Source of the DNA: Gari tellinella
Lineage: Eukaryota; Mollusca; Bivalvia; Cardiida; Psammobiidae
DNA: 64,000 nucleotides
NCBI GenBank assembly: GCA_922989275.2
Contig: OV277870.1
Coordinates: 36,886,356-36,950,355 of the forward strand
Direction of reading: 5' to 3'
Positions 40,822 through 50,353 of this stretch are shown piece after piece. A program made the position numbers and the translations under genes. The notes beneath the pieces were generated by a model that was not told the DNA's origin, made no database searches, and worked only from the letters and a program-made list of their open reading frames with translations. Numbering within the stretch: the stretch's first letter is position 1; each line of letters opens with the position of its first letter.

Positions 40822-40893
40822 AATGAAAATTGAAAGCCGTGCAGAAAGCTTTTATAGGAAGCTTTCTTCTTTACTTATGTATTTCATTATGCA
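40822..40893. repeat. H-type hairpin
   Basis: GTGCAGAAAGCTTTTATAGG and AAGCTTTCTTCTTTAC with worn outer arms. Confidence 0.5.
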
Positions 40894-40957
40894 ATAATAT
40901 GTCTTTATCTCTTGAATGGCAGCTGAACACGGTTCATTTTCTGGTATAAGTAAAGTA

Positions 40958-41127
40958 CTAGAGTAAAACATCTCTTTTATGACCACTAAATTGTTTTAAG
41001 TGTTTACGACAGATGACTGCTTAAGGAGCTTTCTGTTTTACTGTCCCCTTGTTTTAAGCTGTCAACTATCTTTGTAAAAATCAATTAGCCTTGGTTTTAG
41101 TGGTTGTAATAGAGAGGTTTTACTGTT
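40958..41127. mobile_element. F-family element, left core lost
   Basis: AGAGTAAAACATCTCTTTTA to ATAGAGAGGTTTTACTGTT; only the right arm GGAGCTTTCTGTTTTACTGT of the core remains. Confidence 0.7.
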
Positions 41128-41274
41128 CAGTAACATGTTTTCCTGGTGAGCTGGTGGCTATAACATGGATGTGTTTATTTTATTTATGTGGGAAAATTTT
41201 GTTTTTTATCTTTATTTAGTGTTGATAAGCTAAGGAAAAAACTTGAACTGATATTGCAAGACTGAAATAAAACA

Positions 41275-41342
41275 TCGAAAAACGAGAAAACATTCTGAAA
41301 AACAAGAAAACATACTGAAAAACAAGAAAACATACTGACAAA
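41275..41342 (+). repeat. 20-bp minisatellite
   Basis: About 3.5 units of TGAAAAACAAGAAAACATAC, increasingly similar toward the right. Both opposite-strand frames across it are repeat translations. Confidence 0.8.
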
Positions 41343-41570
41343 CATGTACATTGTGTGAATGGACCAGCTGAAGTAGTGGTTGGGTTATTGGATTTTTCTG
41401 AAGCCACTGCATATATATAGAAGCAGGACATAAATAACACTGTAAGTATATGACATATATACTTGAAGAACTCTCCATGTAGGAACATTAATATTTAATA
41501 CTTCTACAGTGTGTGTGTTGTGTTGTGTGACTGCATGAAATTGCAAGTGATTTGTTAAAAGTGAAACAGG

Positions 41571-41673
41571 ATGAGTTCAATGGAAAATATAGCTGAGGGA
41601 CTATTGATGTCCGAGAGTGCACGACAGAAGTTCTCAACAGCCATTGAGAAACAGAATATAATTGCTCAGACAG
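41571..41673 (+). CDS. candidate first coding exon, unknown protein
   Basis: The ATG at 41571 (context AACAGGATGA) opens 34 codons plus one G, beginning MSSMENIAEGLLMSESARQ, followed directly by a strong donor CAG|GTAAGA at 41674. Composition is protein-like (Ala, Glu, Gln, Ser, amphipathic), unlike the repeat frames around it. It ends in phase 1 on G, as does the candidate exon at 5203-5242, so the two could be alternative first exons of one gene. No polypyrimidine tract precedes it, which argues for a first exon rather than an internal one. The family is not recognised. Confidence 0.45.
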
Positions 41674-41725
41674 GTAAGAATTTTTTGCTGATATATATAT
41701 AATTCACTATATTGAATACTAACCA

Positions 41726-42204
41726 GGGGTCTGTCTTAAGAAACTATGTACGCCAAATATTGTCGTAAGTCATATTCGAAAATTCTCAATTATTTATTTC
41801 TCCATCTAATCCTGTCCTGTCTTACGAGACACTCCCGTAACGAAGCATAGCAGAAAAATCCACATTGGATATTGAGAATCCCTGGGCGGGGATTGAACCC
41901 AGGGCGCTGGCGTGGCAGTCCAATACCATAACCTCTGAGCCAAAGAGTCTACTCCCTAGCGCAGAAGCTAGGTACTGCATATGTCATTCGCCGCGTCGCT
42001 ACATGTATGCTATGCTATTTATAGTACACAGTGAGGTCAGTGTGTGGGATGTAACACCTGTGAAATCACTTTGGAAATCATCTTGAAAAGACAATTCCAA
42101 AGAAATGTCACAAGACAGGTTATATGCAGAAATCAGAAATTAGATGTATTTAAAGTTTTCACTTACGACCGTTTTTGTCATATGACGTTTCGTAAGATGG
42201 GCCC
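41726..42204. mobile_element. J-family MITE interrupted by a SINE-like insertion
   Basis: GGGTCTGTCTTAAGAAACTA and AATTATTTATTTCTCCATCT at the left; CATATGACGTTTCGTAAGAT then GGGCCCC at the right. The middle holds unrelated sequence with tRNA promoter boxes. Confidence 0.65.
41881..41955 (-). ncRNA. tRNA-like SINE head
   Basis: On the minus strand: A box TGGCTCAGAGG (exact) at 41942-41932 and B box GGTTCAATCCC at 41898-41888; an anticodon-like loop CTGCCAC sits between TGG and CCA. T-stem pairing is mostly present but no acceptor stem forms. A SINE or tRNA pseudogene rather than a working tRNA. Confidence 0.55.
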
Positions 42205-42337
42205 CTTGCAGAGCTCTAGATATTAAGAGCTGGAGTATTGTACACCAGCATACAGTCTTCATTAAACCAATCCCTATGTTGTTACTACTTATTTGAATAT
42301 TTTTTGTTGAAGACTGTTCTTAGCAACATGACAGTTT

Positions 42338-42591
42338 TTAGCCCTTTCCCCATAGAAGTGCATTTTAGTGCATTCAGTTTATTTATCAACTAAAGAAAAT
42401 GGTTCAAATTTATGCAGTTATGAAAATGTATTCTATATCCGTAAGCAGATGGTAGCTTTAAAACAGGTTGAAGGTAAAACAGAATGCACCTTAATGGGCA
42501 TTCTGCTTTACTTTGAACCTGCTTTAAATGGTCACCTGCTTGAAGTGACCACCTGTCTTCAAATCTAGAAACAGGCTATGGGTAATGAGTT
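42338..42591. mobile_element. A-family element
   Basis: TTTAGCCCTTTCCCCATAGA to CTATGGGTAATGAGTTTA. Hairpin AAACAGAATGCACC / GGGCATTCTGCTTT. The E-like piece at about 42250-42300 (TTACTACTTATTTGAATA) precedes it. Confidence 0.7.
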
Positions 42592-42777
42592 TACTGTATA
42601 CTTTAAACATAGTGGAGATTACAGTATTAAATGGGAAAGGGTTACAAAATAAGGTCGCTTCATACAAATTTGACTGCATTTTTTCAAGTGTGCAGATTTT
42701 ATCAAGCATTCAATTAACTTGGCAAATGAAATTTTTATAAATCTTTTCAATCAAATGACTTACACTGATTGAAAATG

Positions 42778-42980
42778 TACAGTAAATCATTTCTATTATG
42801 ACCACTAAATCATAACTATCAGGTGTCTAAGGCAGGTGGCTGCTTAAGCAAGGTGAATGTAAAACAAAGTTCCTTTAGGAGCTTTCTGTTTTACGTTAAC
42901 CTTGCTTTAAGCTGTCACTTGTCTTTTATGGAATCAATTAGCCTTCTTTTTAGTGGACATGATAGAGAGGTTTTACTGTA
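42778..42980. mobile_element. F-family element
   Basis: TACAGTAAATCATTTCTATT to ATAGAGAGGTTTTACTGTA; core AAACAAAGTTCC TTTA GGAGCTTTCTGTTTTAC. Confidence 0.75.
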
Positions 42981-43176
42981 TATAACCCCCACTGATATAG
43001 GTTAAAGTTCAAGTATTACAACCTGAATGAAGGATCTTTAATTAACAAATTTCACCTGAAGACCTGTTGTTTTTTAGTCAACGGACATCGTCAAAATGTG
43101 TTTTAAAACCCTTCTTACTCTGAAAGCGTATTGTGTTGACTTTTACAGTTTAGGTCCATGTATAGTGACATGACTG

Positions 43177-43675
43177 CTTTACCCTTTACCCCATAGCCTG
43201 TTTCTAGTTTTGAAGATAGGTGTCACTTAAAGCAGGTTGAAAGTAAAGCAGAATGTGCCTTAAGGCACATTCTGCTTTTTTTCAGCCTGCTTTAACCCTT
43301 TCCCCAATAGAAGCGACTTTTAGCGTATTTAATTTATTCCTCCGCTGAAGAAAACAGTTCCAGTTTATACCCTTGTGAACAATAACCATTACAAATATTT
43401 TATATTGCCTAGCAGGTTTTAGCTTAAAGCAGGCTGAAAGTAAAGCAGAATGTGCCTTAAGGCATATTCTGCTTTACTTTCAATCTGCTTTAAGTGGTCA
43501 CCTGTCTTCAAAACTAGAAACAGGCTATGAGGTAAAGGGTTAAGCTACCATCTGCTAAAATAGAGAAAATATTCCTTTTGATATGTATTCATGACTGCAT
43601 AAGTTGGAACAATTTTCTTCAGCAGATGAATAAACTTAATGTGCTAAAAGGCGCTTCTTTGGGGAAAAGGGTTAA
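43177..43675. mobile_element. outer A-family element, split by another A
   Basis: CTTTACCCTTTACCCCATAG to TTGGGGAAAAGGGTTAA. Its right hairpin flank CAGCCTGCTTTAA is cut at TTAA and resumes as TTAAGCTACCATCTGC at 43540. Confidence 0.8.
43292..43543. mobile_element. inner A-family element inserted at TTAA
   Basis: TTAACCCTTTCCCCAATAG to TATGAGGTAAAGGGTTAA; hairpin AAAGCAGAATGTGCCTTAAG with its complement. Confidence 0.85.
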
Positions 43676-43749
43676 AGTAGGATGATAATAAAGCAGAAAG
43701 TTTATGCATTACTTTCACCCTGAATTAAGCAGTCACCTGCCTTGAACAA

Positions 43750-44067
43750 CTTATTGTTGGCTATGTGAGAGTTTTTTGCTTGACGCAGGATGAGGGGATA
43801 AATAGTTTATTACTTGCACGATAAGCAAAATGTCAATATTAGCCAATGTCACTGATTTGTAGATAACAACATGTGCTTTTAGTCTATTGATTTTGATCAA
43901 GGTGGGGGATAGTTGGGGAGGCCTTATCATCAAATAATTACCTTAGGTTACATAAAACACGACAGAAAAGATATATTGCCGGATAGCACGCTTGTTTGAA
44001 GTGTTTTGTAAAACATGTTCATTTATTTAGTTAAACCAATGTATAAATAAACCTTATATAATGTCTG
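43750..44067. other. no gene seen
   Basis: Nothing recognised after an H-like fragment at 43675-43745. Confidence 0.45.
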
Positions 44068-44211
44068 TACAATGCTCCCTCTCTACAACGACACCCAGTG
44101 GGAGACAGATTGTGTGTGTTGTAGGAGGGAGTTGTTATAGGGAGGAAAATTAAGACTTTTCTTACATTTGCAAACCGCTTAATGCGGCGTCTGATCTGAC
44201 TACAGGATGTC
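44068..44211. mobile_element. G-family left fragment
   Basis: TACAATGCTCCCTCTCTACA, GTGGGAGACAGATTGTGTG, then AATGCGGCGTCTGATCTG; the right half is missing. Confidence 0.65.
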
Positions 44212-44312
44212 ACAGTCCATAAAGAAACTGAAGTATATCTCTTTTGTTTGTCACTCAGGACAATGTACTTTGTGACAGATGGACCCAGCTGATCTGCAGA
44301 TCCGACAATCAT

Positions 44313-44478
44313 CAGGGCTCTAGATAAGAGGAAGTTTACTGAACAAATTCAATATTTTCTCACTCATTTCAGCACCAACCCTATGGTGTTACTACTCATT
44401 TGAATCGTCTCTAATGAGCAGTAACACCATAGGGTTTATTGCAGAAATAAAGATTTTAGATTTAAAAAAACTATCCTG
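44313..44478. mobile_element. E-family MITE with 6-bp target duplication
   Basis: CAGGGCTCTAGATAAGAGGA to a shortened right end AACTATCCTG. AATCAT occurs exactly on both sides (44307-44312, 44479-44484). The hairpin loop is shortened. Confidence 0.8.
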
Positions 44479-44719
44479 AATCATTCACTTACTTGGTTGT
44501 TTCACCATCTAATTTAATCATCTTCTTTAAACCTTTCACCAACAAAATTTACCCTCTGGACTAAGTCCCTCGGATGAGACTTTTACTGAGGTCTGATGTA
44601 TCAGTGATGTTACACATTGGTAATCTGAAAGAATCAGAGAACTCTGTTGACAGTATGAGTATATAGGACATCGTGGCTGGGTTTTCTATATCCACTCTCC
44701 TCTAGCAAAAGTGTCCTAT

Positions 44720-44788
44720 GTAAACAATGTAGACCAAGATCAGTGGGATACTGTAGGAGCCTTCCTGTCAGGGTCTGCATTGTTTATC
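44720..44788. repeat. I-type hairpin, worn
   Basis: GTAAACAATGTAGACCAAGA TCAG and CTGTCAGGGTCTGCATTGTT. Confidence 0.5.
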
Positions 44789-44812
44789 ACTTTGCAATAT
44801 AATGCACATAAC

Positions 44813-45024
44813 AATACAATAAATCCTCTATACTAAGACCACTAACACAAGGTTAATTTATTTCATGAAATACACCTGGTGACAGCTTAATGCAAGGTGA
44901 ACGTAAAACAGAAAGCTCCTAAAGGAGCTTTTTGTTTTACATCCACGTTTCTTAAAGCAGTTATCTGCCTTAAACACATGGTAACTAATACAATTATGTG
45001 GTCCTAATAGAAAGGTTTTATTGT
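44813..45024. mobile_element. F-family element
   Basis: ACAATAAATCCTCTATACTA to AATAGAAAGGTTTTATTGT; core AAACAGAAAGCTCC TAAA GGAGCTTTTTGTTTT. A C-type right-end remnant follows to about 45088. Confidence 0.7.
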
Positions 45025-45357
45025 CAAAAATGGACTAGACTTAATTTGAAACCAGTTTCATTTAAAGTTTGAGGGCTGAACCTGTTAAAGAGATTTATGA
45101 AAACAACAACAAACCAGACATTCTTCAGCCAATTCTAAGGTCAAAAGTCAAAGTTCAAGACAAGTAGCCACTCTGTTTCTTTGCACCTGAGGAAATCAAA
45201 GAAATTGGTAGCAAGATAACTGCCAACTACTGATTTATCTGATAACAATAGCATTAGACAGAATTTCCCAAACTTGATTCCATTGTGCACATACCATCAA
45301 ACCTATGTTCAGTGACCACTCAAAACAAATCCATTTTAGTTTCCGCGACAGGCAGAT

Positions 45358-45431
45358 GCTTTATGCAGAACAAAAGAAATGCAGAAGGCTCCTTTAGGAG
45401 CTTTCTGCATTTCTTTTATTCTGCATTAAGC
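45358..45431. repeat. H-family hairpin
   Basis: GCTTTATGCAGAACAAAAGA and TTTTATTCTGCATTAAGC around ATGCAGAAGGCTCC TTTA GGAGCTTTCTGCAT. Confidence 0.75.
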
Positions 45432-45526
45432 AACTGCTTGTCTGGATAGAAATTATTCTTTTTCAAGAAATGATTGATTAATACAAGTCTATCAGTTTTC
45501 ATCTGAGGAGATCTGATAGATAGAGG

Positions 45527-45682
45527 ATAACTGTTTTTTTCAGTGTAAGATCGAAATTTAATCCATTGAGTGAACATCAGACGTTATATTTTCACGAGTG
45601 GCGAAGCCACGAGTGAAAATATAACAGTCTGATGTTCACGAAATGGATTAAATTCGATCTTACACTGAAAAAACACAGTTAT
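45527..45682. repeat. foldback palindrome P1, 156 bp
   Basis: Arms ATAACTGTTTTTTTTCAGTG, TAAGATCGAAATTTAATCCA, GTGAACATCAGACG, TTATATTTTCACGAGTGGC mirrored around GGCGAAGCC with a few mismatches. Confidence 0.9.
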
Positions 45683-46074
45683 TCTATTTATTTATGCTTT
45701 TAAGCCACTTTTTAAACGAAATTGTTTAAAAATTGAAAGCGAACGTACATTATTTATCCCGTGTTGAGCCCCACGTTTTATGTCGAACACGCACGTGCGT
45801 GACAGTTGGCGGTATATTTGTTGAGTTGACGTCATCCGAATGACTTCGTTGCTCCCGAGTTTGGATTCGTGCTCTTCCGGTGAGTAGTTCGCGACAAATC
45901 GGACTGCCGGAATTTAACGATAAGACACGATTGACTACGATTCTTGGGGAGCCCTACGGGGAAAATTCCTAATAAAAGCGATTGGTGATAATCCACTGCA
46001 GTGGATTACCAAGTGATCATCCACTGCTATATCGTGGTAATCCACCGAAAAGCATAAATAAAAGAGGATAATAG
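45683..46074. mobile_element. body of the P1 foldback element
   Basis: TTATTCTATTTATTTATGCT adjoining the palindrome recurs inverted at 46048-46070 (AAAAGCATAAATAAAAGAGG), so the palindrome is one end of a ~550-bp element. Inside are CGCACGTGCGTG, a CREB-type TTGACGTCATCC, and nested TGCAGTGGATT / AATCCACTGC repeats near 45990. Confidence 0.55.
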
Positions 46075-46219
46075 AAAGGCTTAGCTGTGGTTTTATCACT
46101 GGTCTCCATCTAACCCTTGACCATGTTCGCTTTGATCCTATCTTTCTACAGCAAAGATCCAGATAGAGACAGTACATATTTATGTAGTCAATAATATTAT
46201 TGTGTTGAGCTGCAGTTCT

Positions 46220-46286
46220 TTAATCCTTTACCCTATGTCCTGTTTCTAGTATTGAATACAGCAGGTTGAAAGTGAAACAGAATGCA
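46220..46286. mobile_element. A-family left fragment
   Basis: TTAATCCTTTACCCTATGTC to AAACAGAATGCATCAG, joined directly to an E right half. Confidence 0.6.
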
Positions 46287-46393
46287 TCAGTCCTGGAAGA
46301 GACGATTCTACTGAGTGACACCATCTATACGGTTTAATGCAGACAGACATAAAGATTTTAGATTTTGAAATATGCTCCTTATCTGGAGCCTGC
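46287..46393. mobile_element. E-family right half
   Basis: AGAGACGATTCTACTGAGTG, CGGTTTAATGCAGAC, CTTATCTGGAGCCTG. Confidence 0.6.
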
Positions 46394-46646
46394 ATGCATT
46401 TTCAATGATATTTGAACAATATCAGATGCCAAGTTACTCGTCTTGGTCCAACGTGTTTGCAACTTGTCTATTAGAAGTGTTACCTTAGCTTTGTAATTCT
46501 AGTTAGGGCTTCATCAACCTGCAGGGACTATAACAATGGACAGATATTGATTGAGCATCTGTCTATTCTCTGAGTCACAAAACATGGTCTTTGATTGAAG
46601 CCAGAAGCCACTCTACACCTTACCTCTCTCCTGTTGAATATTCACA

Positions 46647-46990
46647 TACAATGCTCCCTCCCTACATTGGCCCTCCCAACAATGACTCCCTCCTTACAAC
46701 TTCCCTTCTCGCAGTTCCCTAAACAAGACCATTATGGCTGCAATGCTGTCTGCTTAAAATTGTCGTCTGCTGTTTTTCTCAGTCACATATTGAACATTTT
46801 GACAAAATAAACATAATGACCAGTGACAAACAGCTTGATTCCAGATCAGATGCCGCAATATGTGGCAACTGGTCTGGATTCAAGCTGTTTGCAAATGTAA
46901 GCCAATTTCCGTCCCTATAACGATTCCTTCTTTATAACGCACATACTTTTTGTTTCCTATTGGGTGTCGTTGTAGAGAGAGAACGCTGTA
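46647..46990. mobile_element. G-family element, complete
   Basis: TACAATGCTCCCTCCCTACA to GTTGTAGAGAGAGAACGCTG TA. The inner B-like core CAAACAGCTTGATTCCAGAT and its complement is intact. It also holds a B flank (TTGTCGTCTGCTG), again mixing modules between families. Confidence 0.75.
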
Positions 46991-47080
46991 CAAAACTTGG
47001 AGCTATAGCAATGGCTTGGAAAATAGGAAAAAAATGTCCCAGGAAAGAATGCAGGCTCATTTTAGACAGATCCTTTATGA

Positions 47081-47390
47081 CAGCAGTGTAGATCCTGACC
47101 AGACAGGAGCTGTCTGATCAGGATCTACACTGTTTTCTGCCAGCAAGTACATAGAATTCATTGCAATATCCATGAAGGAATGAATTAATAAAGTAAGCCG
47201 CATAAACAAAGATAAGGAGCTGTCTGATCAGGATGTACACTGTTTTCTGCTGTATGGACAAATAATGCATCGTCTTTAGATCACCTGTGTTTATCTATAA
47301 TGAAATCTTCCAGCAAGCAATTAGAGAGAGTTCATTACAATATCCAGACATACATGAATAAATGAATTAATAAAGTAAGCTGCATAAAGC
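47081..47390 (+). repeat. tandem duplication of an I-type hairpin unit
   Basis: GCAGTGTAGATCCTGACCAG hairpin, then CCAGCAAGTACATAGAATTC ... GAATTAATAAAGTAAGCCGC. The second unit starts GGAGCTGTCTGATCAGGATG at about 47217 and ends GAATTAATAAAGTAAGCTGC. Two units of about 125-170 bp. Confidence 0.65.
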
Positions 47391-47498
47391 AAGATGAAAT
47401 TGAGTTTTCTGCTTTACTTTCATCCTGCTTTAAGCTGTCATTTACCTTTAAAAGCATCTCTTGAGTCTCAATTTGATTGGTTGTATATAACTGCAGGG

Positions 47499-47727
47499 TT
47501 CAACTCTTTGCATGCTAGCAGTAGATACATGTGCCACAGTGATTACCTTTGCAAACAGTTTGGATCCTGATGAGACGCCGCGTAATGCGGCGTCTCACCA
47601 GGATCCAAACTGTTTGACATTCTGAGCCTGTTTAAACAATGAAATTTTGACAAATCTATTTTTAGAACAGTAGCAGACGACAATTATATTTGCAGACGGA
47701 AAAAATACCCAGCATGCAAAGAGTTAA
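47499..47727. mobile_element. B'-family element
   Basis: TTCAACTCTTTGCATGCTAG to AGCATGCAAAGAGTTAA; core GGATCCTGATGAGACGCC GCGTAATGC with complement. One TTAA is degraded to TTCAA. Confidence 0.8.
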
Positions 47728-47947
47728 TGAGGTAATATATCCTATGTAATAGAGATCAATAAACATGCTAATTGCATGTGTACCAAACATAATAGGATAT
47801 AACTTTAACCATTAGTTTGCATTAATTTACTTTAATTGAGATATCTGTTTGTTTGAACCGTAGTTTTAACTACCTGTTCTATTAGAGCGAAACATGTTGA
47901 CACTCTGCCTAAATGACTATTTATGGTTGTTTTTGAAATAATTTGCA

Positions 47948-48241
47948 AAAATTACAGTGTTGACCCAGATCAAAGGGCTCCTATAGTGGTGTACAAGTGT
48001 ACTTATCACAGGTACACTGTAAAGGATGAATATACTCGTTGCTAGGGTTCAATGTGTTAAAGAAAAGTAAAGCAAAGTAAAGTAAATGCTTTCAACCTGC
48101 TTTAAGCTAGTATCAAATTTTGCTAAGATATAGAAAATATTTCATATTGCGGATATTCATGGCTGGTAAAATGGAATTATTTTCTTTGGGGGAGGAATGG
48201 ATTAAAGCTGTAAAAGGCATATTTATGGAGTAGTGGGTTAA
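47948..48241. mobile_element. C fragment joined to an A right half
   Basis: To about 48057: GTACACTGTAAAGGATGAAT and GCTAGGGTTCAATGTGTTAA (C right end). Then AAAGTAAATGCTTTCAACCT and the A right flank to ATGGAGTAGTGGGTTAA. Confidence 0.6.
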
Positions 48242-48530
48242 GGGTTAAAAGATTATTTGGACAGATATGTCAATCAATGTTCAGTGTGCCCTGAGTGAAG
48301 GTGAAATTTAAATTGAAATGCTGCACATTAAAGCGTGTCACCCTCGCCCAAAAGTGTCAGATTATCATTCCAATACATTAGCATACAGGAGCCTAATCTT
48401 CACCAATATAAAGCCTTTAATTCATGCGTGATTAAAAGGCCGAAAGCCCTCACAACCCGCTACAGTCAAGTTGGTATTCAAGGGATCATATTTTGAAAAA
48501 GCATGGTGAGATCAAAAAACAGATTTAGCT

Positions 48531-48599
48531 TAATGCAGTATAAAAGTAATGCAGAAAGCTCCTATAGGAGCTTTCTGCAATACTTTTATTCTGCATTAG
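48531..48599. repeat. H-family hairpin, near perfect
   Basis: TAATGCAGTATAAAAGTAAT GCAGAAAGCTCC TATA and its complement. Confidence 0.8.
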
Positions 48600-48762
48600 G
48601 ATACTACATGTCTTAAAGACTGACCATATGCCATCATTTGAATGGTCAATTACATGGGTCTGGCTGTTATAAAGTAACATTTGCGACCATGGTGCACCTA
48701 ATGATAAAATCATGATTTTTGACAGCATAATAGACATCCTATACCCGGCTTAGTTGCCCATC

Positions 48763-49393
48763 TTAACCCCTTTTAGTGCTGATATCAGATGTGTGCATAA
48801 TGTGTATACAGTGTAGACACAGTCAGAGGACTCATGAAGGAACCCTCTGATCAGGGTCTGCACTGTTTTCTCATTAGTTGAAACATATTTTTATTTCTCA
48901 AAAAATAATTTCCATAAAGATAATTTCCATGATCAAATACATACATCAATGTCAGAAAGGATGAGATCGAAAGCACTATAAGCTTATTTAAGATCCTCTC
49001 CTTGTCAAAAATGTTTTCTATTTTAGAGTAGTATTTATTAACCCTTTCCCTTATAGAAGCGACTTTTAGCACATTCATTTTATTCATCCGCTGAAGAAAA
49101 TAGTTCCAAATTATACCGTAATGAATATGTGTCATATTTAATACTTTCCTTATTCTAGCAGTTAATAGCTTAAAGCAGGCTGAAAGTAAAGCAGAATGCG
49201 CCTTAGGGCGCATTCTGCTTTACTTTCAACCTGCTTTAAGTAGTCACATATCTTCAATACTAGAAACAGGCTATGGGGTAAAGGGTTAAACTACTCAGAA
49301 TTCCAAGTAGACTGGCTCATGATTTGGTAATTAAGAAGATCCACTAGGGAACCTTATAACCCACAAGAGTAACTTTGTGTTCGAAAGAGTTAA
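48763..49393. mobile_element. D-family element carrying an A insertion
   Basis: TTAACCCCTTTTAGTGCTGA, an I/D core hairpin at 48808-48870, then GAGTAGTATTTATTAA cut by A. It resumes as TTAAACTACTCAGAATTCC to TTCGAAAGAGTTAA. The intact D copy at 53233 shows the uninterrupted sequence. Confidence 0.6.
49038..49289. mobile_element. A-family element nested in D
   Basis: TTAACCCTTTCCCTTATAG to TATGGGGTAAAGGGTTAA; hairpin AAAGCAGAATGCGCC TTAG GGCGCATTCTGCTTT perfect. Confidence 0.85.
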
Positions 49394-49434
49394 GGAGAGA
49401 AATAAATTAAAGGAATAAAAAGGTGTACTGAGTT

Positions 49435-49591
49435 AAGAAATAGTTTCTACATTCTAGCAGATGGAAGCTTAAAGCAGGCTTAAAGTAAAGCAGAATACGC
49501 CTTAAGGCACATTCTGCTTTACTTTCAACCTGCTTTAAGTGGTCACCTATTTTCAATACTAGAAACAGGCTATGGGGCTATAAAGGGTTAA
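49435..49591. mobile_element. A-family element, left end lost
   Basis: Hairpin AAAGCAGAATACGCC / GGCACATTCTGCTTT and the right end TATGGGGCTATAAAGGGTTA A. Confidence 0.7.
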
Positions 49592-49779
49592 GCAGCAACA
49601 AGTCCGTTTTGTATGGCTTACCTATGATCAGGACAAAGTTGTAGCATAGAAAAGTAACTTTATAAATATTAGATTTAGGAGTAGAAACTACAAAAGACAG
49701 GGCACTGAAGGAAAGGGGTAAATTCTCCAGCAATTTGCTTATATACAAAATGTGGACACTATTTGGTGACAGCTTGATT

Positions 49780-49975
49780 GACTGTTTACATGTATATTTC
49801 CTGTAAATATGCATCATAAGAAATAGTTTCTGCATTCTAGCAGATAGTAGCTTAAAGGAGGCGGAAAGTAAAGCAGAATGAACATTAATGTGCATTCTGC
49901 TTTACTTTCAACCGGCTTTAAGTGATCACCTGTCTTAAAATCTAAAATCAGGCTATGGGGTATATAAAGGGTTAA
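49780..49975. mobile_element. A-family element, left end lost
   Basis: Hairpin AAAGCAGAATGAACATTAAT and GTGCATTCTGCTTTAC; right end TATGGGGTATATAAAGGGTT AA, sharing the TATAAAGGG variant with the copy at 49435-49591. Confidence 0.7.
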
Positions 49976-50159
49976 GAGAGGTGGCTACTAATAAAGCAGT
50001 AGGCTAAAGTTAAACAGAAGGCTTCTTGAAATTCTTTAATTGTCAAAAGTAATGAATTTGTTACACGTTGAGATGATAGGTATATAGAATGGTATGGATT
50101 AAACAGGTAGTTTTTTAAGAGATCTCCTTAACATTTTGAACAATAAGTAACTGAACAAT

Positions 50160-50352
50160 TAATTCATCAGCAACAATAATTGTCTGCTACGTCTGTTCTG
50201 AAAATAGATTTTTTTTTTTTCAAATTTATTTTCAAATTGGTATCGTAGCGTCAAACAGATTGGATTCTGATGAGATGCTGAGCTACTTATCATGATCCAA
50301 ACTGTTTGCAAAGGTAATTACAATGTTGCCATTAGCGTGCAGAGATCGAGCT
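50160..50352. mobile_element. B'-family element, worn
   Basis: AATTGTCTGCTACGTCTGTT, core CAAACAGATTGGATTCTGAT, right flank CATTAGCGTGCAGAG. Confidence 0.6.
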
Positions 50353-50353
50353 A

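Noticed and set aside
41881..41955. Functional minus-strand tRNA
   Set aside because: No acceptor stem, and the sequence is an insertion inside a J element.
45840..45880. ATG followed by 13 codons and a GTGAGT donor in phase 1 (from about 45839), a possible third alternative first exon
   Set aside because: It lies within the body of the P1 foldback element, next to a palindrome, so it is more likely repeat sequence than a host exon.
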